In this document: one piece after another, positions 7,279 to 13,868 of the stretch
How positions within the stretch are numbered: the first letter of the stretch is position 1
Layout of the letters: each line of letters begins with the position of its first letter
Virus record (IMG/VR): IMGVR_UViG_3300009172_000088
Location: 1-20,899 of that record
DNA length: 20,899 nucleotides
Source: a virus
Reading direction: 5' to 3' (one strand)
The notes under the pieces: model-generated
What the model saw: only the letters and a program-made list of their open reading frames with translations
Databases searched by the model: none
What the model was told of the DNA's origin: nothing
Translations under genes and position numbers: made by a program

Positions 7279-7668
7279 TTAATCCCACAGATTCTCATAG
7301 TACCTGCCGAACATTTTAAATGCTTTAGTCATTCGTTTTTGATGTTCTTTCAAATTGTCTTTGAACATCCAATCGTCTTCACACTTCTGTTCAAAGGCCC
7401 AGATCATTTCATCCATTATCCAGTTCCAACGGGCATGGAAGTTGCTATCTGTGTCCCACTTATTTATTTTAGGGCCATCTACTGTGCTACGCAGTTCCTC
7501 TGGCACATCTTCATCATCGGTAAAGGGGCTACCATGTTTAGATTCTTTTAACTGTTTGAGCATCGGTAGGATTACATGTGCTAGGGTATAGTCCATGCTC
7601 CATGTGTCTTCTTTGTCTATTCTTACCTCGATTTCTGGATCAGGGTATTCCCCTATGTTAACTTTCAT
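7279..7668 (-). CDS. Unknown phage protein, 129 residues (DTWSMDYTLA..HARWNWIMDEM type)
   Basis: The protein has a pattern I have seen in many phage proteins. DTWSMDYTLAHVILPMLKQL (22-41) is followed by KHGSPFTDDEDVPEELR and HARWNWIMDEMIWAFEQKCED (about 78-98). I know of no function for this family. The product is acidic, with several Trp residues, and appears helical. SD AAGGA lies about 10 nt before the ATG, and the start overlaps the end of the next upstream gene by 11 nt. Confidence 0.75.
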   Translation of the reverse strand: MKVNIGEYPDPEIEVRIDKEDTWSMDYTLAHVILPMLKQLKESKHGSPFTDDEDVPEELRSTVDGPKINKWDTDSNFHARWNWIMDEMIWAFEQKCEDDWMFKDNLKEHQKRMTKAFKMFGRYYENLWD

Positions 7669-8071
7669 TGTCTTTATCCTTTAGGAATACTTTTAATGTT
7701 TTACCATCATCTTGATACGACAACTCGACACTAACGTCATAATGCGTCATGTTTACCATTCTACCTGTACCTGCCCATGTATGGTCTATAACCTCGAAGC
7801 GTTCCACACCTTGGTTAAGGTAAATTGTGTTATTTATTAGTTGTTTACGTTTTTTACTAATAGCTTCGTAGAGTTTATTAGTTGAGACAGCCATAGTGCA
7901 GGAAGCTGGCCTTCTTTTAAGAATTTTACCGCAGTCTACAAATGAAACAGAGAGTGCACGTAGCTCCATCAACAGACCTAGATCTGAATCAATCCAAGAT
8001 TCTTGGTTACGTACAGCAGTACTAAACGATTCAGGTATTTTAGGTTTAAATCCAAGATTTTTTGATTCCAT
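7658..8071 (-). CDS. Unknown protein with possible helix-turn-helix
   Basis: 137 residues, SD GAGG six nt before the ATG. Residues 30-80 (LGLLMELRALSVSFVDCGKILKRRP... followed by a basic helix AISKKRKQLI) resemble a helix-turn-helix with a variable second helix like those in small phage DNA-binding proteins. The C-terminal half (about 85-130) looks like beta strands (YDVSVELSYQDDGKTLKVFL). No enzyme motif is visible. The function is unknown, and the DNA-binding idea is tentative. Confidence 0.7.
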   Translation of the reverse strand: MESKNLGFKPKIPESFSTAVRNQESWIDSDLGLLMELRALSVSFVDCGKILKRRPASCTMAVSTNKLYEAISKKRKQLINNTIYLNQGVERFEVIDHTWAGTGRMVNMTHYDVSVELSYQDDGKTLKVFLKDKDNES

Positions 8072-8081
8072 CTATTACCTC

Positions 8082-8309
8082 TTACTTATTATTTTTAATA
8101 CCCCGGTAATTAACTTCACTGACGTATTTATTATTCCAAGCAGATTCACCTAAAATAAGATGTTTATTATCAGGTTCTGTTGGAGTCCACTCTCGTTTAG
8201 TGGTATCCCACTCTTCTTCTACACAAGCACTAGATAATGCTCGTTTAATACGATCTTTTGGTCTAGTGTCCTCACCAATAGGTGTCGGTAAATCATTAGG
8301 TATTTTCAT
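8082..8309 (-). CDS. Unknown 75-residue protein
   Basis: The start shows an ATGA overlap (8306-8309) with the membrane-protein gene, and an AAAGGA SD lies about 6 nt upstream. The product is polar and Pro/Trp-containing (PNDLPTPIGEDTRPKDR, TKREWTPTEPDNK). It is likely poorly structured, with no recognised motif. Confidence 0.65.
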   Translation of the reverse strand: MKIPNDLPTPIGEDTRPKDRIKRALSSACVEEEWDTTKREWTPTEPDNKHLILGESAWNNKYVSEVNYRGIKNNK

Positions 8310-8641
8310 TCACGATCCTTTCTAGCTTCGATACTCCTTATTATCTCACTTTCTAGGTCTTGGAGAAATCCTTTAATGTCTTCTTCGTCATGTAAACATG
8401 CGAATATTTCGTCATCATCTTTTTCATCTATGTCTGATGCTAATTCTAATAAATCATTAGCTACTCTTTCAAACAAACCAAATACTACTGTTAGTAATTT
8501 AGTAATAATTGCAAAGAAAGCACACATAAATACAAATGTTAATTCAGGGTTTATACTACCCCCGTTAGCTAAATGAAAAATAGCCACTATTAGTACTAAT
8601 AATGGAAAAGTTAAAAGCCCTTTACTTAAAATTGTTAACAT
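8306..8641 (-). CDS. Two-span inner-membrane protein, unknown function
   Basis: 111 residues with two hydrophobic segments (about 5-25 and 34-56) joined by a short GGSINPE loop. A strongly acidic cytoplasmic-looking tail (DIDEKDDDEIFACLHDEEDIK) follows. SD GAGGAAA precedes the ATG. It is coupled by ATGA overlap to the next gene. Small two-span proteins in phages can be holins or superinfection-exclusion proteins, but this sits among early/middle genes, away from the endolysin, so a host-takeover or exclusion role is at least as likely. No family is recognised. Confidence 0.7.
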   Translation of the reverse strand: MLTILSKGLLTFPLLVLIVAIFHLANGGSINPELTFVFMCAFFAIITKLLTVVFGLFERVANDLLELASDIDEKDDDEIFACLHDEEDIKGFLQDLESEIIRSIEARKDRE

Positions 8642-8651
8642 AATTTCCTCT

Positions 8652-9191
8652 TTACAATGTACTTATTAAAGAAATAACAGAGTCACGAAGACCATGTTTA
8701 CGTCCATTTATAACCGTTATGCCATGTTGACTTAGTATACCATCAAGTTTGTTAGCTAATTTGTCAGGTAAGCTAAAGGCGTAGGATCTCTCACCAGTGT
8801 TAGCCTGAGTGCCTGTATCAACTAACTTGCTCATGGGTATCTTTTTATACTTCTTAACAAATGCCACATGTCCTAGCTTAACGGTCTCCTTATTGATAGC
8901 AGCTACAAACTTAGTCCATCCAAGACGCTCTAAACAGTACTTCTGCTCTTTCTCTTGCCAGTTAAACTTCTGCATACATGTGTACCCATAGATAAGGTTA
9001 TACACCTCTGCATTAAGATTAGGGATCTCAGCCTTAATCATTGCATCGAATGTCACATACTGAGTGACTTCCCAATCAATGGTGTTAGCCGCCATGTTCA
9101 ACAACTTGGCAAACATGTACTTCTGACCTGTAGATGTACGGCTAAGTTTTTTGATACTTGTTACTAACTGACTTACGTTTAAGTTTTTCAT
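8652..9191 (-). CDS. Unknown 179-residue helical protein
   Basis: SD AAGGAA precedes the ATG. The sequence is predicted mostly alpha-helical, with basic patches (VKKYKKIPMSK) and a C-terminal part (SLPDKLANKLDGILSQHGITVINGRKHG) that reads like a small winged or helical DNA-binding module. Its codons look less AT-rich than those of its neighbours. A role in replication or transcription is possible but nothing specific is shown. N4 gp2, which helps load RNAP1/RNAP2 onto DNA, would be expected in this part of an N4-like genome; I cannot tell whether this gene is its counterpart. Confidence 0.7.
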   Translation of the reverse strand: MKNLNVSQLVTSIKKLSRTSTGQKYMFAKLLNMAANTIDWEVTQYVTFDAMIKAEIPNLNAEVYNLIYGYTCMQKFNWQEKEQKYCLERLGWTKFVAAINKETVKLGHVAFVKKYKKIPMSKLVDTGTQANTGERSYAFSLPDKLANKLDGILSQHGITVINGRKHGLRDSVISLISTL

Positions 9192-9200
9192 AATATTTCC

Positions 9201-9755
9201 TTATTGATTTTCGAATTTTATTAATCTTCCAAGTACAATTTTAATTCTACGTTGTTCAACAACGTCAGTAGGTATTTCATAAGCTGGAGTGCCAGTCTGT
9301 CTACAGAGAATACTTCTAACGTAGTAATCAGACACGTTCTCAATATATATACTGGCCACTTCTCTGCCCTTAGCTAGGTAAGTTTCATACCTAATAGGGT
9401 CTTTTAGCCTTTTGGCTAAACACTTCGATTTCTGGGCCTTAGCTTTTTCAGGGTTTTTTAATCGCCACTCTTTCGCATATTTCGCAGCTTTAACTTTTAT
9501 AGCTGGATCCGCTAAACTCATTTTATTATAGATCGAGTTGCAATATATCCTATGTTGTTTAAGCTCACTTTTAGTCATGTCTGCAACCAGTTTGTGGCTC
9601 CTCTTACCTGGATAAATAGACAGGCGTTTCGGTAAACGACGTGCCGCATGAGCTCTAGTAGCTGCATTGGCATACACACGATGTTGCTTATGTTCCTCTT
9701 CAGTCATATCAGCAACCTTCTTGCGACACTTCTTACCTGGATATATATTGGCCAT
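9201..9755 (-). CDS. Basic protein with duplicated N-terminal repeat
   Basis: 184 residues, strongly basic. Two copies of a motif lie 43 residues apart: IYPGKK....VADMTEEEHKQHRVY (from residue 4) and IYPGKR....VADMTKSELKQHRIY (from residue 47). They are followed by KYAKEWRLKNPEKAKAQKSK (92-111), a linker seen in phage HNH-type endonucleases, but no HNH catalytic motif is present. The C-terminal helix (EQRRIKIVLGRLIK) resembles the ends of such proteins. It may be a DNA-binding protein related to endonuclease families that lacks the nuclease. SD GAGG precedes the ATG. Confidence 0.7.
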   Translation of the reverse strand: MANIYPGKKCRKKVADMTEEEHKQHRVYANAATRAHAARRLPKRLSIYPGKRSHKLVADMTKSELKQHRIYCNSIYNKMSLADPAIKVKAAKYAKEWRLKNPEKAKAQKSKCLAKRLKDPIRYETYLAKGREVASIYIENVSDYYVRSILCRQTGTPAYEIPTDVVEQRRIKIVLGRLIKFENQ

Positions 9756-9776
9756 AGTTTCACCTCATAATGAGTT

Positions 9777-9801
9777 AAAAAAATACCCCAATTAAGGGGT
9801 A
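9777..9801 (-). terminator. Intrinsic terminator
   Basis: On the minus strand TACCCC (9801-9796) and GGGGTA (9789-9784) form a 6-bp stem with a 6-nt loop. Seven T follow (9783-9777). It lies between the GGA-loop hairpin at 9848-9868 and the gene starting at 9755. Confidence 0.8.
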
Positions 9802-9802
9802 C

Positions 9803-9849
9803 TAGAGTTTAAAATGGATAAATGCTATTAAAAACATTAGAGTTTAAAA
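9803..9849. repeat. Direct repeat TAGAGTTTAAAA, two copies
   Basis: TAGAGTTTAAAA occurs at 9803-9814 and at 9838-9849, beside the terminator hairpin and the GGA-loop hairpin respectively. It may be a duplicated control region. Confidence 0.5.
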
Positions 9850-9868
9850 AAGGGTGCGGAGCACCCTT
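9848..9868 (-). promoter_or_regulatory. N4-type promoter hairpin or terminator, copy 3
   Basis: Template-strand AAGGGTGC-GGA-GCACCCTT (9850-9868) has an 8-bp stem and GGA loop around the same 11-mer as the copies at 2518-2528 and 6402-6412. The central G is 9859, putting +1 at about 9848. On the minus strand it is followed by TTTTTT, so it could equally terminate the RNA polymerase transcript that ends at 9880. If it is a promoter, its RNA would meet the terminator at 9777-9801 after about 70 nt. Confidence 0.45.
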
Positions 9869-9879
9869 ATATTTTTGAT

Positions 9880-10863
9880 CTACGATAGTGCATATTCTGA
9901 GTTTAATATATGTTTACTTAGATCAGGTGAGTCTTTTATTAATAACACATTATCACCCGTAACATCTAGCATAAACTTATTAAGCGCATCTGAGTCAGCT
10001 AACTTGGCTAATATTACTCGGTAGTTATCACGCACCTTATTCATATGGTTAGGTGATGCCCAAAATGAGTCATGAATATGAGCTAATTGAAATCCCTGGT
10101 TATGCGCCATTCTTACCATCATACGAGCTACCCAGGCGTCTAGACTATGAATATAGTTAGGACATAGCGATGTATGTCTAGTACTAGGCTGGTTACTCGT
10201 ATATCGGTAAGTAAAGGTTGTATGATCTAGCTCATCAACCTCAATGCGTGTATCCATTGCTTCAGTCACTTTGACTTTAGATACATGGCCATCTGGCGTT
10301 ACCCATTTGTGATACAAAGCTGAGTTGTCCCAACACTCATTGATTATATTCATTACGTCTTCTGCACCAGAAAACAAAGAGTTTAATACTTCATGAAAAG
10401 CATTTTCTCGCTCACCTCTTAGACTGCCTTGTCGTGATTTATTATAGAAATGGGTCATTACAGGCTTTTTTACATCAGCCCGTACAACAGCATCAATTGG
10501 ATCTAAAATAAGATTCATTCCAGTAGCCACTTCTGTGTAAACATCTTCCCTGTCACCTGTATCAATCAAATTGACAGCAGCTGCAGTTTTAAGGCAGCCT
10601 GATAAACAGGCCATAATTTGTAGCCCTGATGCAGTAGCATCTAAGGCCATTATGTAACCCGTTGGTTTACCAGCTATTGCATCATTGTATGCATTAATAG
10701 CTTTAGTAAATAAAAACGGGTTAGAAGCTGCAGGAGTCATACTGTTAAGATTACTAACGTTGTAATCAAACCAATACAATCTATCTTGCCAAGAGAGTTT
10801 GTCTTTACCAAACTCATTAGCAGCTGCAATCTTTATATACTCTAATCCAGTGAATTTTTGCAT
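9880..10863 (-). CDS. Middle RNA polymerase, catalytic (C-terminal) subunit, N4 RNAP2-like
   Basis: 327 residues carrying the palm and fingers motifs of single-subunit (T7-type) RNA polymerases. Motif A has D75 in ALDATASGLQ. Motif B has R128-x3-K132 and Y140, with the same spacing as T7 R627/K631/Y639. Motif C is H264-D265 (IHDSFW). The DxRGRxY motif that precedes the palm is in the other subunit. The stop of the upstream gene shares one nt with this ATG, so the subunits are made in equal amounts. N4 RNAP2 is, as I recall, about 404 residues, so this copy is shorter. It transcribes middle genes with the partner protein. Confidence 0.9.
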   Translation of the reverse strand: MQKFTGLEYIKIAAANEFGKDKLSWQDRLYWFDYNVSNLNSMTPAASNPFLFTKAINAYNDAIAGKPTGYIMALDATASGLQIMACLSGCLKTAAAVNLIDTGDREDVYTEVATGMNLILDPIDAVVRADVKKPVMTHFYNKSRQGSLRGERENAFHEVLNSLFSGAEDVMNIINECWDNSALYHKWVTPDGHVSKVKVTEAMDTRIEVDELDHTTFTYRYTSNQPSTRHTSLCPNYIHSLDAWVARMMVRMAHNQGFQLAHIHDSFWASPNHMNKVRDNYRVILAKLADSDALNKFMLDVTGDNVLLIKDSPDLSKHILNSEYALS

Positions 10864-11726
10864 TATATTATAACCTCTTGTTTTACAAAGCTTAATAAAG
10901 CTTTCTTATAGTCAGTGGACTGGAAATTGATGTGATAACCTGAAGAGTACATTCTCCCCCGTTTATCAAATTTCCACATGAAGTAAAATGGAATATCTGT
11001 ATATTCTTTATATACTCTAGAACTAGTAGTTTTCATAAGATCAAACTGCATAGATTTTTCTGGGGTATCTAAAGTTTTATTAGGTTTCTCCCTAAGTTGT
11101 AGGATTTCAGGATCGAGCTCCCATTTAATAGACTGCAAGATATTTAAACAGTCTAAGCTTTGCTTTTCTTTATGATGGTTATGCTGCCCTAAGATGCAGG
11201 ACTCTTGTTGAGTATAATGCCCACCCCCCTGGTTAAACTTCCAAGGTTTAGGAGGTAACACCATTGGTGGTATGTACATAAACTCATCAATTTTCGACAA
11301 GACACTTAAACTAGGCTTAAGCTTTGGCTCAAGAGCTAGAGTACCAGTAGGATTACTTTCATAATCATGAGCTAGCAAGTCATACAATTTACCTTCACAT
11401 ACTGCTAAGATTTCAGCAGCTGTACGTACACCCTCAATTAGTTTAGTGTGAAGCAACGGTGCCATAGACGTGCAAATACTCTGTATAGGAGTAATTTCAC
11501 CGTTACATTTAATTACTGACGCCGCTAACTGATAAGCGATGTCAATAGATTCTACTTTAATTGCTTTTACACGAGCATTCTTACTATCATAGGAATACTC
11601 TTGGTTTAAGTAAGTTTCTATTGAAAATACTAAATCTGTAATACTTTCAATATCTACATCATCTTTTAACGAGGCCATAAGACCTCGTCTAGAGAACGTA
11701 GTCTCCAGTAGTTTTTGTTCGTTCAT
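10863..11726 (-). CDS. Middle RNA polymerase, N-terminal subunit, N4 RNAP1-like
   Basis: 287 residues. The C-terminus carries FDKRGRMY (253-260), equivalent to T7 DWRGRVY (421-427), a conserved nucleic-acid-contacting motif just before the palm. The N-terminal half would match the part of T7 RNA polymerase around the thumb, and VLPPKPW (156-162) also recalls T7-type polymerases. The break therefore falls after DxRGRxY, as in N4 RNAP1. N4 RNAP1 is about 269 residues as I recall. SD AAGGAA precedes the ATG. It is transcribed directly before the catalytic subunit, with a 1-nt stop/start overlap. Confidence 0.85.
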   Translation of the reverse strand: MNEQKLLETTFSRRGLMASLKDDVDIESITDLVFSIETYLNQEYSYDSKNARVKAIKVESIDIAYQLAASVIKCNGEITPIQSICTSMAPLLHTKLIEGVRTAAEILAVCEGKLYDLLAHDYESNPTGTLALEPKLKPSLSVLSKIDEFMYIPPMVLPPKPWKFNQGGGHYTQQESCILGQHNHHKEKQSLDCLNILQSIKWELDPEILQLREKPNKTLDTPEKSMQFDLMKTTSSRVYKEYTDIPFYFMWKFDKRGRMYSSGYHINFQSTDYKKALLSFVKQEVII

Positions 11727-11735
11727 GAGAATTCC

Positions 11736-11993
11736 TTAGAAAGGCACGTCTTCACTAACGTGTTGCAAAACATCTTCTAATGCTGTGCGGTGTATTGTGA
11801 GTATTTCGGATGAAGTACCCCAATTGATTTGGATTGTTCTCATGTCCCAGTAGGCTGAGGCCATAAGATCGCACACTCCGTTGGTCTTTTGCATAAAACT
11901 GCTAATTTCATCAATACTAACAGGTTTTAACAGGTTTATTTTTACTGCAAGCTTCTTACATTCACATGTATGCCTGCATATCGTGGTAATCAT
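11736..11993 (-). CDS. Unknown 85-residue protein
   Basis: SD GGAGG nine nt upstream supports the ATG at 11993, even though it overlaps the 58-residue gene by 32 nt. The first 12 residues contain C6, C10 and C12 (CRHTCEC), which could bind metal. The rest is mixed helix and strand (IDEISSFMQKTNGVCDLMA, MRTIQINWGTSSEILTIH). The stop is 9 nt before the RNAP1 start. The function is not recognised. Confidence 0.65.
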   Translation of the reverse strand: MITTICRHTCECKKLAVKINLLKPVSIDEISSFMQKTNGVCDLMASAYWDMRTIQINWGTSSEILTIHRTALEDVLQHVSEDVPF

Positions 11994-12138
11994 TTACGAT
12001 ATCCTCCGCAGCCTCATAAGCCTGCTTGAAGGTATCGTATTCGCCATCCAATCTCCAATCTCCATTTGAGAAAAACAATAGACCTTGGTTCACGAACTTA
12101 AATTGGTACCCACGTATGTTAAAATACTCTTCTTCCAT
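11962..12138 (-). CDS. Small acidic protein, 58 residues, unknown function
   Basis: It has a near-perfect SD (TAGGAGGT) directly before the ATG at 12138. The product starts MEEEYFNIRGYQFKFVN, with two or three beta strands up to about residue 30, then an acidic helix (YDTFKQAYEAAEDIVNDYHD). This strand-strand-helix pattern resembles small phage proteins with no known role. It overlaps the next gene by 32 nt. Two copies of an 11-nt repeat (12148-12171) begin where the SD ends. The strong SD makes the gene convincing despite its length. Confidence 0.75.
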   Translation of the reverse strand: MEEEYFNIRGYQFKFVNQGLLFFSNGDWRLDGEYDTFKQAYEAAEDIVNDYHDMQAYM

Positions 12139-12147
12139 ATTACCTCC

Positions 12148-12171
12148 TAACTATCTTACGTAACTATCTTA
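12148..12171. repeat. Direct repeat TAACTATCTTA x2 upstream of a strong RBS
   Basis: TAACTATCTTA occurs at 12148-12158 and again at 12161-12171, with 2 nt between. They lie in the 82-nt gap before the 58-residue gene, touching its SD. They could be a protein- or RNA-binding site controlling that gene. No promoter is evident. Confidence 0.5.
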
Positions 12172-12220
12172 GAACTTTTAAGCTTACCCCTACACTTGGT
12201 ATGGATAAGCTCTTTGCGTC

Positions 12221-12382
12221 TCACCCAGGCTCAATTTCGAGCTCTGAGTCCTGGTTTTCGTAAGTTTCCTCACCAATAGTAGAACGCCCCATCAGTTTTA
12301 GGGCATTCTTACGCGGAAACAACCGGTTAAACTCTTCCCGGTCATCAGTTTCCTCGTGCCAGTAATCTTCAGCCAATTTCAT
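12221..12382 (-). CDS. Small acidic protein, 53 residues, unknown function
   Basis: ATG at 12382 with SD AGGAG seven nt upstream; the ATGA overlaps the stop of the preceding gene (12379-12382), so they are coupled. The product is strongly acidic (MKLAEDYWHEETDDREEFNRL..., ending LEIEPG). It has one short positive patch (PRKNALKLMGR). Acidic early phage proteins of this size can mimic DNA or bind host polymerase, but nothing here decides that. Confidence 0.7.
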   Translation of the reverse strand: MKLAEDYWHEETDDREEFNRLFPRKNALKLMGRSTIGEETYENQDSELEIEPG

Positions 12383-12648
12383 GACTCTTCTCCTACAATT
12401 ATGCAGCCTTTGCCAGACCGCTCTATATCACGTCTTTCGATGCCTAATCGCACCATGTAGGCTATACATTCGTTCTGGGAATCCCAGGTTACTTTGTACG
12501 CCTTATACCCTTTATATTCCTTGATTCCTACAAGGATAACAAGAGCAATTACTGCTGAAATTCCTAGTATTACTGTAACTAAGCCGAATAGCTTAATTAC
12601 CTTTTGTGTTGAGACCTGATGTGGTCTACTTTTTATTTTTGGACGCAT
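12379..12648 (-). CDS. Small single-span membrane protein, unknown function
   Basis: The open frame reaches 12720, but SD GGAG lies six nt before the ATG at 12648, and no good SD precedes 12720. From 12648 the 88-residue protein begins with a basic segment (MRPKIKSRPHQVSTQKVIK). It then has one hydrophobic span (about 20-43, LFGLVTVILGISAVIALVILVGI) and a basic cytoplasmic- or periplasmic-side domain with two Cys residues (ECIAYMVRLGIERRDIERSGKGCIIV). It is probably an inner-membrane protein. It is coupled by ATGA overlap to the 53-residue acidic protein. Confidence 0.65.
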   Translation of the reverse strand: MRPKIKSRPHQVSTQKVIKLFGLVTVILGISAVIALVILVGIKEYKGYKAYKVTWDSQNECIAYMVRLGIERRDIERSGKGCIIVGEES

Positions 12649-12674
12649 AATATTCTCCAAGTTAATAATTCTAT

Positions 12675-12696
12675 AGACCAGACTTGTGCCTGGTCT
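12675..12696. promoter_or_regulatory. Seven-bp hairpin in leader of membrane-protein gene
   Basis: AGACCAG (12675-12681) and CTGGTCT (12690-12696) are perfect arms around an 8-nt loop. They lie about 27 nt upstream of the ATG at 12648, with no T-run. The hairpin may be a transcript-stabilising or RNA-processing element. Confidence 0.4.
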
Positions 12697-12726
12697 CCAA
12701 CGACTAGCTTTCCTAGCCATGTTGCA

Positions 12727-12975
12727 TTACATTTCTCCCCAGCCAGCTGAAGCCAGCCATTCGTTATCAGCTTTCATATCAGCTGCGCGATCTTTTTCAG
12801 ATTCTACATATTGATACAAATCTTCGTACCAATTAGATTCAAAAGCTGGATCCATACTGTATCCCAGTTCTGATTCGTAAGCTGCACACTCCAGCTCTAC
12901 ATCATCTATGGTCACATTGGCGCCATAAATACATGACTCTTTATACATATCTACTATAAACTTTGGATATTTCAT
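12727..12975 (-). CDS. Acidic early protein, 82 residues, unknown function
   Basis: SD AAGGA precedes the ATG. The product is very acidic, with many Glu/Asp and several Tyr/Trp residues (ECAAYESELGYSMD, NWYEDLYQYVESEKDRAADMKADNEW), and looks helical. No family is recognised. It is the first gene after the leader element at 13013-13031 and the terminator at 13066-13100. Its position among the earliest genes and its acidity are compatible with a host-interacting protein, but this is inference. Confidence 0.7.
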   Translation of the reverse strand: MKYPKFIVDMYKESCIYGANVTIDDVELECAAYESELGYSMDPAFESNWYEDLYQYVESEKDRAADMKADNEWLASAGWGEM

Positions 12976-13012
12976 ATTAATCCTTATATTTATTAATTTT
13001 ACAATTCCGGTA

Positions 13013-13031
13013 CCAAGTGGAAAGGAGTGAG
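13013..13031 (-). promoter_or_regulatory. Leader element A, candidate early promoter
   Basis: On the plus strand CCAAGTGG is followed by AAAGGAGTGAG, starting 38 nt above the start codon at 12975. It shares a 14-nt stretch (TGGAAAGGAGTGAG) with element B and its general form with element C. Position relative to the gene start is constant. Confidence 0.45.
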
Positions 13032-13065
13032 AGAGGAGGTCAGTGGAAAGTAACTAACTTATGAT

Positions 13066-13100
13066 AAAAAAAGAGAGACTGAGCTTACGCCCAATCCCTC
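13066..13100 (-). terminator. Strong intrinsic terminator
   Basis: On the minus strand a 12-bp stem (13100-13089 with 13084-13073, G:U pairs included) closes a 4-nt GTAA loop. Seven T follow (13072-13066). It ends the gene at 13107. Confidence 0.9.
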
Positions 13101-13106
13101 TACGCT

Positions 13107-13463
13107 TTAGATAAGGTCACCCATATCTGCAGCTGTGGTAGGTACACTGAAGCGTAATACCTCGGTACCAAACTTTTCTAAGAAGACAGCTTTACCGTCT
13201 TCGGCGCCATTTACCCACCCAATATGCACAGTGTTTCCATTTTCCCCTTTCTTGCAAATGGTCACACCCTTATCGTGGGTAGTAAGGAACAGGTCACCCT
13301 GCATCTTCTCTAAGGCAGATGGGACGATCTTATCCCAAAACTGCCTAATGCTAGAGTGCAGATTAATGATACCTGCTTGCTCACCTGACTGTGTGTTTAC
13401 GTAAATGCCTGGTGCTTGCGAACCATTGGCTTGTACAGTCTTATTTGCTTGTGCTTTCTTCAT
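13107..13463 (-). CDS. Early protein of unknown function, 118 residues
   Basis: Two ATGs exist at 13469 and 13463. The SD AAAGGA is only 2 nt from the first but 8 nt from the second, so MKKAQANK at 13463 is the better start. The N-terminal 20 or so residues are polar and flexible. The rest looks like a small mixed alpha/beta domain (about 35-118; FWDKIVPSALEKMQGDLFLTT then strands VTICKKG, VHIGWVNG). No catalytic motif is seen. It is followed by a strong terminator and preceded by leader element B, so it seems to be its own transcription unit. The function is unknown. Confidence 0.75.
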   Translation of the reverse strand: MKKAQANKTVQANGSQAPGIYVNTQSGEQAGIINLHSSIRQFWDKIVPSALEKMQGDLFLTTHDKGVTICKKGENGNTVHIGWVNGAEDGKAVFLEKFGTEVLRFSVPTTAADMGDLI

Positions 13464-13486
13464 GATCATGTTCCTTTAATTAAAGA

Positions 13487-13521
13487 CACGGATTGTGCCA
13501 TCCCATATGGAAAGGAGTGAG
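13487..13521 (-). promoter_or_regulatory. Leader element B, candidate early promoter
   Basis: On the plus strand CACGGATTGTGCCA leads to CCATATGG (13503-13510) and then AAAGGAGTGAG. CCATATGG starts 40 nt above the start codon at 13463. Element C has the same CACG-AT-TGCCA-CCATATGGAA order. Confidence 0.5.
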
Positions 13522-13582
13522 GATTCAACAAGATATAACAATCTTAACTCTCTTGTGTTGTGTGTGGTGTTGAAGTGTCTAT

Positions 13583-13606
13583 AAAAAAAACCAACCCGAA
13601 GGTTGG
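13583..13606 (-). terminator. Strong intrinsic terminator
   Basis: On the minus strand CCAACC-TTCG-GGTTGG, a UUCG tetraloop stem, is followed by eight T (13590-13583). It ends the gene at 13631. The 13470-13630 stretch otherwise contains only element B and no gene. Confidence 0.95.
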
Positions 13607-13630
13607 ATTAGAACTACGGTAGATGGTAGT

Positions 13631-13849
13631 TTATTTAGCTGCTTTGGCTGGGATGCCTGCTCTACGTGCAGTTATGGCATGTAGGTGCGCTATACGCTGT
13701 TGATGCGTAGTGCTCAACTTGTTGATACCAACTGATGCTGAGTCTAGTGACTCGTGGATGCTTTCGTCCACTGCTATGTCCACCAACGTTAAGATGTCGG
13801 TGAATGATGCACACACTGAGGTGATGGTAGCTGAGATGAATTTAAACAT
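13631..13849 (-). CDS. Early protein of unknown function, 72 residues
   Basis: It is the first minus-strand gene beside the divergent gap; SD AGGAG lies eight nt before the ATG. The N-terminal 30 residues (MFKFISATITSVCASFTDILTLVDIAV) are hydrophobic to amphipathic and could interact with membrane. The rest is polar with a basic C-terminus (QQRIAHLHAITARRAGIPAKAAK). It has its own leader element C and strong terminator, so it is a separate transcription unit. No family is recognised. Confidence 0.65.
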   Translation of the reverse strand: MFKFISATITSVCASFTDILTLVDIAVDESIHESLDSASVGINKLSTTHQQRIAHLHAITARRAGIPAKAAK

Positions 13850-13868
13850 AAGGTATTCTCCTGGTTAT

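Noticed and set aside
7276-7591. Plus-strand frames of 78-91 residues opposite the 7279-7668 gene
   Set aside because: Antisense to a gene with a good SD and a family-like sequence; no SD or operon context of their own.
2512-9868. The three GTGCGGAGCAC copies as ends of an insertion element
   Set aside because: There is no transposase, no target duplication, and all are in the same direction in gene gaps; a promoter or terminator role fits better.
12649-12720. 24-residue upstream extension of the single-span membrane protein
   Set aside because: No SD at the ATG at 12720, while a clear GGAG precedes the ATG at 12648; the extension also covers a leader hairpin.
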